This document shows positions 24,803-36,430 of a DNA stretch of 64,000 nucleotides, piece after piece (the stretch's first letter is position 1; each line of letters starts with the position of its first letter). This DNA is from Anticarsia gemmatalis (taxonomy: Eukaryota > Arthropoda > Insecta > Lepidoptera > Erebidae). The notes beneath the pieces are model-generated. The model had not been told where the DNA came from. It saw only the letters and a program-made list of their open reading frames with translations, and did no database searches. Position numbers and translations under genes: made by a program. The stretch is from positions 8,308,001 to 8,372,000 of the forward strand of contig NC_134764.1 in NCBI RefSeq assembly GCF_050436995.1, read 5' to 3'.

Positions 24803-27800
24803 ATGCCTAGAGGACGACGTGCGAACATCGGCCGCCGCACAAGACATGCAAGCCAGCAACAAGTGTATTCACAGAACTTAAGCGAAGTAAGACAAAATAT
24901 AATAAGAGAAAATGCCCGATTAAGACAGCGCGTGAGCACACGAAGATCATTGGCATCATACAATCGCTTGGCATTCCAATATGATCCCACTGCGAACTAC
25001 AGTAATGATGAAAATTTAGATATTGGACCAATGACGACTGTATGCCGATATTGTAATGCGTTAAAGTTTAAAAGAGAAACGGCTGGATTGTGTTGCGCAA
25101 GTGGAAAAGTCAAACTGGATCCATTACTTACACCACCACAGCCACTGAAACAATTGTTCGATGGAAGTGATCACGATTCCTACCATTTTCTTCAACACAT
25201 CCTTGAATACAATAACTGCTTTCGCATGACTTCCTTTGGAGCTAATATCATTCGAGAAGGCGGCTTTATGCCGACTTGCAAGGTAAAAGATACAACACAC
25301 AGAACCAATCACTCACACTAACAAAATGAATTGCAACAATAAAAACTACATATACACCAAACACTACACCATCACACGATCAGAAGTTACACCGTATTCT
25401 TCAACAAATGATTGTTTGCAATTACAGATACAAGGACAAATATATCATTTGCATGGTTCAATGGTGCCATCACCGGATGAGCCGCATCAATTTCTGCAAA
25501 TATATTTTATTTCGTCGATGGTGGATCAGCTGAATGTGCGTTGCAATATACAGGGAACACAACAGTTAAAGAGACGAATTATAGAACATTTGCAAGCTTT
25601 TTTTCACGCTAATAACGCTGTGGTTAATATGTTCAAAACAGCATTGGAACAAATGCCATCGGATACGCACAAATTTGTCATAAGAGCGGATTGTACCCCA
25701 ACAGGTGAACACGTGCGAAGATTCAATGCACCCACCGTTAATGATGTTGCTGCAATTATTGTTGGCGATCCAACTAAATCGCGAGACATTGTCGTTCAGC
25801 GAAGAAGCAATATCATGCATCGTGTAAACGAGACACATCGTTTGTACGATGCGTTACAATATCCAATCATTTATTGGCAAGGGCAAGACGGATACGACAT
25901 CACGTTGAAGATGGTCGATCCAATTACAGGTAAAATATTCACACACTAATTATATTGCTATTATTGGTTTCTATTAACAATTCATTTAATTTTGCATTTT
26001 CAGGTGTATCAACGAATAAAAATCTAAGCGCAATGAATTACTATGCGTATCGTTTGATGATTCGTACACATGAGGAGAATGTCATTCTGAAGTGCCGTCG
26101 GCTATTCCAGCAATTCGCTGTCGACATGTATGTCAAAGTCGAGACCGAACGTTTAGCGTTCATTCGATACAATCAGGCAAAGCTACGATCTGAGGACTAT
26201 ATACACTTGCGTGATGCTATTCATTCAGATGGCGATGTTCAGAATGTTGGACGTCTGACGATTCTTCCATCATCATATATCGGAAGCCCACGCCACATGC
26301 ACGAATACGCTCAAGACGCTATGACGTACGTGCGAAATTATGGAACTCCGGATTTGTTTATTACGTTCACTTGCAATCCGAAGTGGATGGAAATTGAACG
26401 TGAGATGGAACCGGGACAAAAACCGCAAGATCGCCATGACATAATCGCCAGAGTATTTCAGCAAAAACTCAAGGTTATGATGGATGTGCTTACTAAGTAT
26501 CGAGTTTTTGGTGACACACGTTGTTATATGTACTCGGTGGAATGGCAGAAGCGTGGACTACCGCATGCTCATATCCTAATTTGGTTGCTGAACAAATTAC
26601 ATTCAAATGAAGTGGATGACATCATATCAGCTGAAATTCCTGATCCAGTCACTGATCCCCATCTACACGACATTGTGACGACGCAGATGGTGCATGGACC
26701 GTGCGGTGCTTTGAATCCATTATCGCCTTGCATGGCTGATGGAAAGTGCACAAAACGATATCCGCGACCGTTAGTTGCTGAAACAGTCACAGGGCACGAT
26801 GGATATCCAGTTTATCGTCGGCGTTCAAAAGAAGATAATGGTCGAACTATTAAAGTCAAAGTTCAAAATCAAGAGATTGAGATCGGAAATGAATTCATTG
26901 TACCATATTGCCCGCTGCTATCACGAATTTTCGAAACACATGCAAACGTTGAGAGTTGTCATTCGGCCAAATCAATCAAATATTTGTGCAAGTACGTCAC
27001 AAAAGGCAGCGACATGGCTGTGTTTGGTATTGCGTCGGAAAATGCGAATGACGAAATCAGCAACTTCCAAATGGGCAGATACGTCAGTACTAATGAAGCA
27101 CTGTGGCGATTATTGTCATTTCAAATTCATGAAAGATATCCCACAGTTGTACATTTAGCAGTGCATTTGGAAAATGGCCAAAGAGTTTACTTCACTGAGG
27201 CTAATGCCGCACAACGAGCTGAGAGACCACCATCGACAACATTGACTAGCTTCTTTTCAATGTGTGAAACAGATCCATTCGCAGCGACGCTGATGTACGT
27301 TGAAATGCCCAAGTATTACACTTGGAATCAATCAACAAAGAAATTCCAACGTCGCAAACAAGGCACCCCAGTTCCAGATTGGCCACAGGTGTTTTCCTCT
27401 GATGCACTAGGTCGTATGTATACTGTTCATCCTAGAAATGATGAATGTTTTTATTTGCGACTGCTGTTGGTAAATGTACGTGGACCAAAATCATTTGCGC
27501 ATTTGAAAACTGTGAATGGCCACCAATGCCAAACATATCGAGAAGCATGTCAACTATTGGGTTTGCTGGAGAACGATTCTCATTGGGATTTAACACTTGC
27601 CGATTCAGTTGTTTCATCAAATGCGTACCAAATACGAACGCTGTTCGCAATTATCATCACCACATGTTTTCCTTCACAACCAATGCAGTTATGGAACAAA
27701 TACAAAGACGACATATGTGAAGATATCTTGCATCGTTTGCGCATTCAAACGAATAATCCTGACATGCAAATAACCGATGAAATCTACAATGAAGGATTGA

Positions 27801-29335
27801 TTCTGATTGAGGATCAATGCTTGACTATTGCAAACAAGCTACTGATTGAAGTAGGAATGATTGCGCCAAATCGATCGATGCACGATGCATTCAACCAAGA
27901 ATTAAATCGAGAGCTGCAATACAATGTTGATACATTTCAGGAATTTGTTCAAAATAATGTGCCGTTACTGAATGAACAGCAAAAACAAGTATACGAAACA
28001 TTAATACAAGCGGTGGACAATAATACTGGTGGTCTATTCTTCCTGGACGCACCTGGAGGGACAGGGAAAACATTTGTCATTTCATTGATTTTGGCCACTA
28101 TTCGATCAAGATGTGACATAGCTTTGGCGTTAGCATCATCTGGAATTGCGGCGACTCTTCTAGATGGCGGTCGTACTGCACATTCTGCGCTTAAGTTGCC
28201 ACTCAATTTAAACACAATTGATACTCCAACATGCAATATTTCCCGATCCAGTGCAATGGCAAAATTGTTGATGCAATGCAAGCTCATTGTTTGGGATGAG
28301 TGCACAATGGCACATAAGAAATCACTTGAAGCACTTAACTTGACACTGAAGGATCTTCGGCGAAATAACAACATCTTTGGCGGCTTGATGATATTGTTGG
28401 CAGGCGATTTCAGGCAGACTTTGCCAGTAATTCCCCGTGGAACGCCTGCAGATGAATTGAATGCTTGCCTGAAGGCATCACCTTTATGGAATAACGTAAA
28501 AACATTATCGCTAACCATTAATATGAGAGTTCAACTTCAAAATGATCAAAGTGCTGCACAATTTTCCAAACAATTGTTAGCTGTTGGAAATGGAAAAGTC
28601 CCAGTTGATGCGACATCTGGATTAATTACTCTTACCAACGACTTTTGTCGATTTGTAGACTCTCAATTAGCTCTTATTGAAAATGTTTTTCCAAACATTA
28701 GTGAGAATTATCAGAATTATGCTTGGTTAAGTGAACGAGCAATTCTTGCCGCAAAGAATAATGATGTACACGCACTGAATTTCACCATTCAATCAAAAAT
28801 AGCAGGCGATTTGGTGACATACAAATCCGTTGATTCTATAACAAATCTCGATGAAGTAGTAAATTATCCGACGGAGTTTTTGAACTCTCTGGAGTTACCA
28901 GGATTTCCACCACATAACTTGCAACTCAAAGTTGGTACAGTTATTATGATATTGCGTAATTTGAATCCACCGCGACTTTGCAACGGTACTCGACTTGCGG
29001 TAAAAAGACTTATGTCGAATTTGATTGAGGCAACCATCATTAACGGAAAGTACGCAGGTGAAAATGTATGTATTCCTCGAATACCAATGATTCCGACCGA
29101 TCTTCCGTTTGACTTCAAACGATTACAATTTCCAGTTCGCCTTGCGTTCGCAATGACAATTAACAAGTCGCAAGGCCAATCGCTTAGTGTTTGCGGGATA
29201 AATTTAGAGAATCATTGTTTTTCACATGGACAGTTATACGTTGCGTGTTCACGAGTTGGTAAACCATCCGCTTTGTTTGTGTTAACGTCAGACCAAAAAA
29301 CAAAAAATGTGGTTTACCAAAGAGCACTTCAATGA
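24803..29335 (+). CDS. Helitron RepHel protein (rolling-circle Rep plus Pif1-type helicase), 3 exons
   Basis: CDS = 24803-25282, 25428-25929, 26004-29335; 1437 residues. It nicks and ligates DNA and unwinds it during Helitron rolling-circle transposition in the nucleus. The N-terminus is basic (MPRGRRANIGRR), followed by a Cys motif (C81, C84, C97, C98) and the FGANIIREGGFMPT block. The Rep endonuclease HUH motif is PHAH (residues 514-517, in RGLPHAHILIWL), and the Rep tyrosine motif is KYLCKYVTKGSD (Y654, Y658). The helicase domain has Walker A GGTGKT (1012-1017), then IVWDECTM (Walker B), GDFRQTLPV, INKSQGQSL and LYVACSRVG, a complete Pif1-like set. Length is within the usual range for RepHel. 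No extra endonuclease or OTU domain was seen. The start is the first ATG of the open frame and begins a typical Helitron N-terminus. Confidence 0.92.
25283..25427 (+). other. Intron 1 of the Helitron RepHel gene
   Basis: 145 bp, phase 0: donor ACTTGCAAG|GTAAAAG, acceptor TTTGCAATTACAG|ATACAAGG. It interrupts the conserved FMPT-K/V-x-GQIYHLHGS segment, and splicing restores it. The intron contains in-frame stops and shifts the frame, so the gene needs splicing to make full-length protein. Confidence 0.85.
25930..26003 (+). other. Intron 2 of the Helitron RepHel gene
   Basis: 74 bp, phase 1: donor ATTACAG|GTAAAAT, acceptor TTGCATTTTCAG|GTGTATC. Splicing joins KMVDPITG to VSTNKNLSAMNYYAYR, the conserved Helitron block ahead of the Rep domain. 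A stop codon lies inside the unspliced frame (25947-25949). Confidence 0.85.
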
Positions 29336-30026
29336 ATCTTCGAATAATTTGCGGACACGTATAACGCTTCGATTCAGTATTTACTTTGGATTCACTTTCA
29401 TATACTTAGAGAAGTTCAACTAAATGACACTTCATTTTTGTATTCAAAATGAATTCATTACTGTTGTGAAATGCAATATTTTTTTCCTTTTCAAATATAA
29501 AACATAAAAAAATGTTTCTTCATCTCTTAATCACAAAACGAAATGTTACATAAAACGAAGCCATTTGGTGGCGAAACGGAGTTCGCCGGGTTTGCTAGTC
29601 ACCCTATAAAAACTTCATCAAATTAACGCACCCCCGTAGGTGAAGACTTGTCGATGGCTTTACGGACTCTAGCTTCGAACGCAACTTCGTTTACGTGGAA
29701 AGATCTTTCAGTTAAAAAGAATAGGTGTTTAGGTTTTAAAACATTTAAAGGCATTATTTTTGATTCGTGACTTCGTCTGCGTAAAGTAAATGCCGATGAA
29801 GAATATATCTATGTATCATTATTCTAGTGTAAAATTTCTACAAAATATAGTCAATGTATTTGGCTAAACTAGTAACGGTGAGCCTAGACTGAGAACACAA
29901 CCAAACCCTGGGTTTCTACCAATATGTTTTAACAGTGATTAAAAACCAACTAGGAGACAAATGAGGCGACTATGACACCGTTGACTCGACTTAAACTTCT
30001 TCTTATCTTCTTATCGTATGGTTGGT

Positions 30027-30205
30027 GGTCAACCTAGTGTCAGAGTTGTTCAAGCCGCTCGAAGCCTTGCCGTGGCTTAACGACTGTTATCTTAATTGAC
30101 AACAACTGGGACCGACTTTTTGCGTGCCCTCCGAAGCACGGAGACGCCCAGTTCACATACCACTATGCGGTCACCCATCTATGAAATGATCGCGCCAAGG
30201 TGTAA
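30027..30205 (+). repeat. Repeat family R2, copy
   Basis: Contains GGTCAACCTAGTGTCAGAG, CTTAACGACTGTTATCTTAA and GCGTGCCCTCCGAAGCACGG, followed by CACTATGCGGTCACCCATCT. It matches 32968-33250 and 49350-49570. Non-coding. Confidence 0.65.
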
Positions 30206-30239
30206 ACTAAAAAAAAAATTTTACATCAAATATAAAGTT

Positions 30240-30320
30240 GAGATGACACGGGAATCGAGCCCGAGACCTCGAGATCAACAGTCATATCCCGTCCAGACTA
30301 CAGAGGCAGTCAAGCAAAGT
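30240..30320 (-). mobile_element. tRNA-headed SINE fragment
   Basis: On the minus strand a GACTGCCTCTGTAGTCTGG head is followed by GGTCTCGGGCTCGATTCCCG, a good tRNA B box. Same family as 44190-44270 and 49170-49265. Confidence 0.5.
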
Positions 30321-30544
30321 ATCTGTGTGTTTCAAACGCATGGGGAGACGTGTCAATTAACGCAACGCATCGTCAGACGCATGGAGCGCATGAAACCCAC
30401 TCCATCACTTGCAGCTGACGGTAGTTGCGGTCTTGTTTGTGACGTCATATGCCAGTTTAGTGGCGACCCTAAGGTTGAGAGGAGCACATAGACAATCGTC
30501 ATTGACCATAGGCGCTTTCTTATAACAAAAAAAGAACAAAAAAA

Positions 30545-30660
30545 GTCTGCCTCCGTGGCGCAGTGCTTTAGGTCACTGAGATTCCCACAAATTATTTGTG
30601 CGATCCACAAATAAATTGTTTAGTCTGGTTGTACCTACTTTGTGTCCGTTGCTTATAATC
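30545..30660 (+). mobile_element. tRNA-derived SINE (plus-strand copy)
   Basis: Starts GTCTGCCTCCGTGGCGCAGT, like an A box, and continues to AATTATTTGTGCGATCCAC, TTAGTCTGGTTGTACCTAC and TTTGTGTCCGTTG. It is the reverse orientation of the SINEs at 39639-39810, 45402-45575 and 63736-63905. The B-box part is deleted relative to those. Confidence 0.6.
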
Positions 30661-30779
30661 TATCAAAATGACACATTCTAAGGCTCTACCACGTTGCTGG
30701 ATTAAGAAATTGATAAGAGTGGTGTTTTTCATCTATATCATCAATGTAAGCAAAGGTCAAATTCAGTTCTGATATCAAT

Positions 30780-30850
30780 GAAAACCCCAGACACTGCTTG
30801 GGACTCGAATCCGAGACCTAATCAGCAGCCGCACTACCAATCTCTGAATA
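30780..30850 (-). mobile_element. tRNA-headed SINE fragment
   Basis: GGGACTCGAATCCGAGACCT is the complement of a B box. Degenerate head of the same class as 30240-30320. Confidence 0.4.
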
Positions 30851-31609
30851 AAATGTAGTAAAGTTTTATAAAACCAGTAGCATATGACACACAGTGTTAC
30901 ATTACTGTCGTGTGTCGTGACAAGCCGAGCGGAGAGCGAGAGTCAATAGGGGCGGGAAATGAACGAGGGATGTTTGACCGGCCGGGACGCAATTATATTA
31001 AGATTACATATTTATCTCTCGAGACGAAACGATTTCTTATAGGGGCGGATTGGATTTTATTGAGATGATCGTATCAAAAGATTTAAAGAAACTGACAGAC
31101 AAACAAACAAGACTTTTACTTTTCGAATCTTAGTATGATTGTTTGGTCAAAAAATGAATAAATAGTATAAATAAATAATAAATATGATTGGACAACTCTC
31201 ACACGGTCATTTGATTCCAAATTAGGCAGAGCTTGTACTATTGTAATCAAATAACTGATAAACATACTTATGTATTTCTCAATACGTACTTAGATATATA
31301 GATAAATTGGCAACCAATTAATTGTATACATCATGTTTAATGTCTATAGTCTTCAAAAATCTTGCAGCACCAGGACGATCACTGACTGGCCCATAAAAAG
31401 GAGGTTATATCATCTCTAAACAAATACAGTTGATTCGTTTGATCCCCAATATTGATTCGGTGGCTCAGTGTGTTCTATCCTATCATTGTTTTAAGTAACC
31501 CTCGGACCAGGTCTGACGGCTTGATCACGTGGTTCACAGCCTCCGCGGGAGATTCACCATGGTGTCTTACGTTTGACAAGTTTACGCCGGTGATCTGTAC
31601 CGTGATTGA

Positions 31610-31870
31610 TTGCGTATTAGTCGCCCGTAGCCAGTTGCGCTCACCGGTCGGTAAACGATCTACGGGTTAAGCAAACCTTGGCGCGGTCATTCCATAGATG
31701 GGTGACCGCATAGTGCTATTTCAACAGCGCGTCTCCATGCTTCGGAGGGCACGTAAACAGTCAGTCCCGGTTGTTGTCAGCCAAGATAACAGTCGTTAAG
31801 CCACGTCAAAGGCCTTCGGGCGGCTTGAACAACTTTGACACTAGGTTGACCACTAACCATACGATAAGAA
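31610..31870 (-). repeat. Repeat family R2, minus-strand copy
   Basis: Begins CGTAGCCAGTTGCGCTCACC and GGTCGGTAAACGATCT, and ends GGCGGCTTGAACAACTTTGA and CACTAGGTTGACCACTAACC. It is the reverse complement of the copy at 32968-33250. Confidence 0.65.
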
Positions 31871-31951
31871 GAAGAAGATTGCGTATTTATGTTCAAGAAA
31901 TTTCAGTTGATATAATCGATTTTAAATAATGAAATTGATAACACTTATCTC

Positions 31952-32059
31952 CGGTTTCTGAGTACATTTAGCGGTAGTTTATCTATTCAATAGCGTTTTT
32001 TTATATGGGCTTTAACGCTATTGAATAGATAAACTACCGCTAAATGTACTCAGAAACCG
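31952..32059. mobile_element. Foldback MITE 'H', best copy (perfect 46-bp arms)
   Basis: Two identical inverted arms of 46 bp begin CGGTTTCTGAGTACATTTAG and end ATTCAATAGCGTT. They are separated by about 16 bp (TTTTTATATGGGCTTT). Other copies are at 43630-43728, 56799-56913, 61512-61622, 63357-63392, 63534-63655 and 63906-63975. No coding capacity. A transcript across it would form a long hairpin. Confidence 0.9.
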
Positions 32060-32936
32060 AGTTTCTAATAAAATATAGAGTAATTCTCTGGCATAAGTGG
32101 AAGAAAGACATACATAATGGAGTTTTCTTGGTCTTTATAAACGATCTAGAAAATAAATTACGTGTCATCTAATGTACCTTCTTACACTGAAAAAATTGTT
32201 TGTTTCTTTGAATACAATCTCAGAAACGGCTTAACTGGCTAGATAATCGAAAATAATTGTACTTATAGAAAGATAGGAAGTGACTTTATTCCCAAGTGCT
32301 ATAGAGTATTTGCTCTTTACACAGTTTCACAGGAACTGTACTTAAATAGATAAGTATCACAATTATGATGCACCTTTGTCCCTTTAAAATTCAAATAAAC
32401 CGATTCCTATAAACATCGTTATCGTAACATCGGTAACGATTATTCGATTTACAACTCGTATCGATACGTAATCGATTCCCACGAGGGTTGAGGCTATATT
32501 TTGTCGCGAATGTGTGCACTGAACTGGAACGAACGAACCTTGTCAATGTTCAAATTAGGAATGTAAATTTTTTAATGTCTATGGTATATCCGTAAATAAA
32601 ATGGTTCGTCGGTGTTTGAAGCGCCGTAGATAGCATTTACAGTAACCTATCTGTAGATAGGCAGGTCATCTGTACCTGCCTAAAGTAAAGTAAAATAATA
32701 ATGAAAAGTGGGAAATCCAGAAAATTAATAAAGCTCCTGTGTTCTGGAGGGAAAGGTATCCCACACGAGATTACCTGACCCACCAGACTATAGAACAAGA
32801 TTAGGCATAGGACCTACAAGCTTAACGTGCTCTCAAAGGCATAATCTGCCACCTAAACTTTCTAAATCCGAACAATTGGCGGAAAAGCTTGGAAATAACT
32901 TTTTGATCCGAACCCGTGATCCTTGCGCAGCAGGCG

Positions 32937-33250
32937 CTCATAGCCAGTTGTGCTGACCGGTTTGTAAACTATCTAACCTAGTGTCAAAGTTGTTCTAGCC
33001 GCCCGAAAGGCCTTTGACATGATTTAACGACTGTTGTCTTAATTGACAACAACCGGGACCGACTTTTTACGTGCCCTCCGAAGCATGGAGACGCTCAGTT
33101 CAAATACCACTATGCGGTCACCCATCTATAGAATGACCGCGCCAACGGTTGCTTAACCCACAGATCGTTTACCGACCGGTGAGTACAACTGGCTATGAGC
33201 GCTTCAACTTGAGACAACCAGAAGTTTAGGCGGGTTGAACTACTTTGATT
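32937..33250. repeat. Repeat family R2 copy with inverted ends
   Basis: The left end GCGCTCATAGCCAGTTGTGC and GACCGGTTTGTAAAC is the inverse of the right end GTTTACCGACCGGTGAGTAC followed by AACTGGCTATGAGCGC (to about 33212). The R2 body lies between. Either R2 is a transposon with about 40-bp terminal inverted repeats, or an inverted partial copy sits next to a full one. Confidence 0.6.
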
Positions 33251-33259
33251 ACGTGGTCC

Positions 33260-34300
33260 ACTGATCATACGACTAGAGAGAAAATAATACCTACGTCGCT
33301 GTAATATGGTGTGTGGTCTTATAGCTAATTAGCGATCACGTCGTCAAGTTTTTCCTAGGTACAATTACAGTTATAATTAGTTTAGCGTGACAGGCAACAG
33401 TAACATCTTTTATATCGACCACACTCTCTCGACTATTCTCGTTGAATTCATAAAAATCACTCAGTGCATTTAATACGCTTTTGTGTGGCCAGGGCTGGCG
33501 CGTAATTACGAAAGAACATTTTTCGCTACAGCGTATATTTTCGCGACGTCGATATTATACGGAGAATTTTCGCCAAGTCGAATAAAGACCTTGAGTCTTC
33601 CATGCTGGTTTAAGTCATCAAGTGCGGGTTAGGGATTTTTCAAATCTTCAAAAAATGTAGATATTAAACAAATTTTAAGGCGTGTAAGGTTTCATCACGA
33701 TGTTTACCTTGCATGCCTAAAAGCAAGTGATAGTTATTTCTATCTCACACGCTCACAACTCAAAAAGTCAAATTGTCAACCACTTGAAATGCGTCGGAGG
33801 TACCAATTTCTACCATACGGTTATCAAAGCTTCTTTAAAGCCTAACCCTAATTACTTCAAATAAACGCACCGCATTAGTGTAATGCGGTGTGTTTGTTTA
33901 ACAAACCAACACAAAACAGTACAGTTTTTACGTACAATAATCATTTAAAACTACCTACTAATCAATGCAAGTGTTCTTAGAAAATAACTAAATGGAAAGT
34001 GTATCTACAAATCCATATTTGTAGTTCTATAATACCGCTGGGAGCGAGTGTCAGCCCTGCGTAGTTTTTCCCTCATAATGATGTGTTAAATACAATTTTC
34101 TGTGTAAATACATGAATGCATTGTGCGAGAATGGCAAATTGCTTCACAATCAATCCTTTGATCCGACGTTTTCACATGGTTTTGTTTGTAACAAATCATT
34201 TACATTCAACATCTATTATGACAATTCAGAGCAGAGTTGTTGGAGACGAACTGTTTATTATTTTTAAAACTATATACCTATATATTTAACGTTTCGTTAA
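33260..34300. other. Non-coding, one small hairpin
   Basis: No exon or known repeat. A short inverted repeat, AACGCACCGCATTA / TAATGCGGTGTGTT with a GTG loop, lies at 33862-33896. Confidence 0.4.
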
Positions 34301-34302
34301 CA

Positions 34303-34560
34303 ACAGCCGTAATCGATCTCTAAGGTAAAGCTACGCTTATCGAGGTTGTTCTGTGGGTGGGTGACCATTTTATACATTTCAAGATCTTCCGTGTTTTGGA
34401 AGGCTCCTTTTATTGTGGATCCCGGCTATCATTTTCAAAGATCTTTGACAGCCGTTAATATTAGTCAGAAGCTTGAAAGTCTGACAACCAGTCCTACCGA
34501 AGGGTATCGTGTTATAACCCAGGTAACTGGGTTGTGGAGGTCAGATAGGCAGTCGGTCTG
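34303..34560 (-). repeat. Repeat family R1, minus-strand copy
   Basis: Matches the reverse complement of 14525-14895: AACAACAGCCGTAATCGATC, GAAGCTTGAAAGTCTGACAA and GGTTGTGGAGGTCAGATAGG. Truncated at the AGTCGCTCC end. Confidence 0.65.
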
Positions 34561-34569
34561 ATATAACAG

Positions 34570-35760
34570 TATCCGTTATGCAGATGTTGAGATGGTCAAA
34601 TTGATACCATTGCGTCGTAAGCCAAAAAACGAAACAAAAATTCGTCTACAATTTTTTGAACATAAAAAGGACTGTTAAATGTATATGTGTATAATTCTGA
34701 CGATACAAAATTATTACTTATTTAGCTGAAGCTATTAAAATACGTCGATATTCGCAAGTGAAATAGTATAAAAATTAATAAACCAAATGGAGCGTATATT
34801 ACTTGTTTTATTACATAATTACATTCAAATAAAAAAGGGTAATATTGTTTCTATATATGGCAACACCTTCTATTACGATGACAGTTGTCACTTTATACTA
34901 TTGAGACATATTTAGCTTATGTTATGTAATTCGTTAAAAGACTGCTTGCGCTTGAGGTTACCAGTGACAAAATGGTTTTTAAGAGTGTGTTTTTTTTTAT
35001 AAAAACGCAACATTTAATTAGAATCACCGTAGTTTAAAATGAAACGATACTAGAATATTTTGTTGAAAAATAGAATATGGAAAATGTCATTAGAATTAAT
35101 TCAGTGTTTATGACGTGTACAGATAGAAAAATAAATAAATTGTTTTCTTAAGGTGTAATAAGGGTATAGTAAAATAACAAAACAGAATTTTATCTTAACG
35201 CTTTCTTGCTTATATACAAATTATATTATTTATATCTCACCACAACTCCCTCATATTCATACAACCAACAATTCTTTAGTTCATACAATCTTCACATAAC
35301 GTAACCTAAAGCTGTCGTACAAAACTCAAGTTATCCAGCACCTGTTAACGTGGCAGTTAAAGTAACTATAACTATCAATAACCGTTTAAAAGCACCCTTG
35401 CACGAATTATAACGTGTCTTTAACTTTTTGTGCGCAAATTATCGCTCGCTTTTGCCTATAGAGGTGTTTGAAATACACCCATTTGTGTATTATTTTAACC
35501 GACTTGGGTAGAGGAAGGTTCTGTGTTCGACAAAAATGTTAGTGTACCAATTGTAATGTGTTAGTACAAATACTTATTTATTTTTATCTCTCAAAAAGTG
35601 AACGTCATGATATTATAAAATGATTGATTTTTTCGTTTTTGTTTACAAATATCAATAAAAACTTCGAATTTGTAGTTAAAAATAGAAAAATAGTCCGTCT
35701 TTTTAAAAGTTAACATCTACCTACATCGTTTTTGATAAATTTAACTCGGATGATAAATAA
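34570..35760. other. Non-coding, nothing recognised
   Basis: AT-rich with no supportable exon, RNA gene or repeat. Confidence 0.45.
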
Positions 35761-35764
35761 TCAT

Positions 35765-35926
35765 GGAGAGAGACATAGGCTACTTAATTCACAAAAAGCT
35801 GTGACTGCTTTTTACATTTTCATTGCTAAATGCAGAACCAAATATTTAAGAAAATGTGCTTGATGATAAATGAAGATTCACTTCCTTTAACTAAATTAAA
35901 CGAGCGGAGTCGCACGTATAAGCTAG
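35765..35926 (+). mobile_element. Decayed Helitron-type element (subfamily A-like tail)
   Basis: GAGACATAGGCTACTTAATT matches the A-family body, and GAGCGGAGTCGCACGTATAA followed by GCTAG|T matches a family 3' end. The 5' end is not identifiable. Confidence 0.45.
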
Positions 35927-36163
35927 TTTAAAAATAAATTCACAACAGCGACTCCACGTATCCCCTGTTCCTAACATAGCAATAAACATTGTACAATTAT
36001 AGGTTATAAAACGTTGTGTTCGCGCTAAATGTGCGTTGACAAAAACATGGCCATTGTCCGTCGAGTGAAACACGATACACTCACTGTTTTACTAACGTTA
36101 CACTTATCTTACTAACCCCTAGTTTTATACCCCTAGCTAGTTAGGGGATGGCTATGTCCTATT

Positions 36164-36320
36164 TCCTACTAATATTATAAATTCGAAAGTTAGTAATTAA
36201 GGGTGTGATGTGTAAAATACTGATCAGATGTTTATAAAATTTCGTATAGAGATTGTTTATAAACTGGAATGGAACGCAATGGATAAAACTTGGGAAAATC
36301 TTTTCAAGCGGATGAAGTAA
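36164..36320 (+). mobile_element. Decayed Helitron-type element (subfamily A)
   Basis: Starts TCCTACTAATATTATAAATT and CGAAAGT as in other A copies, and ends around GCGGATGAAGT. The terminal CTAG is lost. Confidence 0.5.
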
Positions 36321-36344
36321 TGTGTAGAAGTTAGCGATATACAT

Positions 36345-36430
36345 TGCCCTAATGGACAGCCATCTTAGTAATGTCCGCGCCAAGGGTTGCTTACACCCAC
36401 TGTATGGCTACCGACTAATGAGCGGAACTG
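36345..36430 (+). repeat. Fragment of repeat family R2
   Basis: ATGTCCGCGCCAAGGGTTGC, then TACCGACTAATGAGCGGAAC, is a degenerate version of the R2 end GCGCCAAGGGTTGC...ACCGACCGGTGAGCGCAAC. Confidence 0.45.

Larger units (their letters stand above)
24271..29598 (+). mobile_element. Complete autonomous Helitron, 5328 bp
   Basis: The 5' end is TCTACTATATAAAAATAAG with A just before it (24270). The 3' end is GGGTTTGCTAG with T just after (29599), which is the A|T insertion site of rolling-circle Helitrons. A 6-bp hairpin (GGCGAA 29570-29575, loop ACGGAG, TTCGCC 29582-29587) lies 11 nt inside the 3' end, the canonical Helitron terminator. There are no terminal inverted repeats and no target-site duplication, as expected. 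Inside is one gene, on the plus strand, for a RepHel protein with no premature stop once two introns are spliced. The intact ends and gene suggest recent insertion and possible activity. Confidence 0.92.

Noticed and set aside
25283..26003. Frameshifts that would make the Helitron gene a pseudogene
   Set aside because: Both breaks have good GT...AG sites, and splicing restores conserved blocks exactly, so introns explain them better.
26775..27158. 127-codon plus-strand frame within the Helitron
   Set aside because: Out-of-frame shadow inside the Rep domain.
27949..28518. 189-codon minus-strand frame within the Helitron
   Set aside because: Shadow of the helicase domain encoded on the plus strand.
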